DNA of 64,000 nucleotides, taken from the NCBI GenBank assembly GCA_016286995.1, contig JAEEVA010000004.1, forward strand, positions 47,910-111,909, written 5' to 3'. Shown here piece by piece: positions 63,478-64,000 of this stretch; the stretch's first letter is position 1, and every line of letters starts with the position of its first letter. The notes beneath the pieces are model-generated. The model was not told where the DNA came from. It saw nothing but the letters and a program-made list of their open reading frames with translations, and searched no databases. The translations under genes and the position numbers were made by a program. The DNA is from Prevotella sp. (lineage in GTDB: Bacteria > Bacteroidota > Bacteroidia > Bacteroidales > Bacteroidaceae).

Positions 63478-64000
63478 TAGACACTGACCATCTGGTAAAC
63501 CAGATTCACGCCAAGGTGGAGGGAGTTGCCGAGACAGGTTTCCCAATGGAAGTATTCCCTGAGCGCATACAGAGGATTATCTATGATTTGGTGACTTACG
63601 AGAACTTCAATCTGGAGTATACCGCATCCATCATCCTTTCTGCCTATGCCACAGCCATTGGCAACACATATCACGTAAAGATTAAAGGCAACTGGATTAG
63701 CAGCTGCGCCTTGTTTATGATCTTAGTAGGCAGACCTGGACTCGGCAAAACACCGCCATTGGGTTTCCTGTATCAGCCCATTCGTGAGAATGACCGGCAA
63801 CTGCTCGCCAAAGCACACAAGGAATATGAGTTGTATGAACAGCAGCAGACCGTGAAAAAGGACGGAGAGGTGAAGGAACCGATGGAGAAGCCCCGTCTGG
63901 TGCAGACCGTCATATCCGACTTCACCTCAGAAGCTATGCTAAGTATCCACTACGACAACCCACGCGGCATCGTGCTGCTCGTTGATGAGGTGGTGGCATT
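63471..64000 (+). CDS. DUF3987-type ATPase, N-terminal part (runs off the window)
   Basis: Reading ATG at 63471, which overlaps the preceding stop, gives 176 residues to the window end without a stop: LIDTDHLVNQIHAKVEGVAE, GFPMEVFPERIQRIIYDLVTY, then AYATAIGNTYHVKIKGNWIS. A Walker A motif GRPGLGKT (about 83-90) and a Walker B-like GIVLLVDEVVA (near the end) mark a P-loop ATPase of the DUF3987 family, which sits between excisionase and mobilisation genes in such elements and resembles primase-helicase-associated proteins. Translational coupling with the HTH gene is likely. Incomplete at the right edge. Confidence 0.8.
   Translation, partial: MLIDTDHLVNQIHAKVEGVAETGFPMEVFPERIQRIIYDLVTYENFNLEYTASIILSAYATAIGNTYHVKIKGNWISSCALFMILVGRPGLGKTPPLGFLYQPIRENDRQLLAKAHKEYELYEQQQTVKKDGEVKEPMEKPRLVQTVISDFTSEAMLSIHYDNPRGIVLLVDEVVA

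Larger units (their letters stand above)
58502..64000 (+). mobile_element. left end of an integrative (mobilizable) element, running past the window
   Basis: Starts at the split tRNA and contains, in order, an integrase, an AlbA_2-type regulator, an AraC regulator, an excisionase-like HTH and a DUF3987 ATPase. The order integrase ... excisionase-DUF3987 is typical of Bacteroidetes integrative elements, in which mobilisation genes usually follow. The right end is not in the window. Confidence 0.75.

Overview
The window comes from the chromosome of a member of the Bacteroidota, most likely a Prevotella-like gut or rumen bacterium. The evidence is the repeated Bacteroidetes promoter type (TTTG or TTG, 19-20 nt, then TAnnTTTG), a complete porP-gldK-gldL-gldM-gldN type IX secretion (T9SS) operon, lipoproteins with a Lys/Ser-Asp/Glu export signal after the lipid Cys, many secreted glycoside hydrolases and an S46 peptidase. 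No SusC/SusD pair was found.

Layout. 1-1376: end of a probable ftsA, then ftsZ. 1388-14008 (minus): a carbohydrate-degradation block of GH2, GH106 alpha-L-rhamnosidase-like, a sialate-O-acetylesterase-type esterase, a second GH2, and a membrane sensor/AraC regulator that has lost the usual kinase and receiver domains. 14063-21776 (minus): an OmpA/OprF-size beta-barrel, the T9SS operon, a very small anti-sigma-like protein and an ECF sigma factor at the head. All minus-strand genes from 21776 to 1388 are closely spaced, so the secretion machine and the hydrolases may be read in one direction. 22317-27708: a CE2-type esterase, then a decayed accessory stretch (broken YhcG/DUF1016 nuclease, broken cysteine-peptidase-like gene, agmatine-deiminase relative, truncated REP-associated transposase, orphan genes). 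28027-31949: sialic-acid-type uptake and lyase (SSS symporter, DapA/NanA family) and sufS. 32059-40443: four tandem surface lipoproteins sharing an NDV/NDI motif (LruC/DUF4842 type). 40603-45535: SpmA/SpmB fusion, flippase, dipeptidyl peptidase. 45536-48140: two tandem histidine phosphatases, one of them catalytically dead by motif. 48223-57624: GH3, a probable T9SS cargo, GH43, a GPH sugar transporter and a second esterase. 57563-57960: a GH28 remnant. From 58456 to the window end: an integrative element inserted in a tRNA(CAT) gene, with integrase, AlbA_2/Schlafen-type regulator, AraC regulator, excisionase-like HTH and a DUF3987 ATPase.

How they may work together: the hydrolases (GH2, GH106, GH3, GH43, esterases, GH28 remnant) fit breakdown of pectin/rhamnogalacturonan-like or other decorated plant polysaccharides, with the GPH and SSS transporters importing products and the T9SS exporting part of the enzymes.

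The most unusual signal is not a gene. About seventeen short tracts made of degenerate 7-nt (sometimes 8- or 9-nt) tandem units lie at gene junctions, across stop codons and even inside conserved enzymes, in frame. Separately, three intergenic arrays consist of 20-22 bp imperfect palindromes in tandem, in one case with matching changes in both arms. Both classes deserve genome-wide analysis. All calls are from reading the sequence and its translations; no database search was run.
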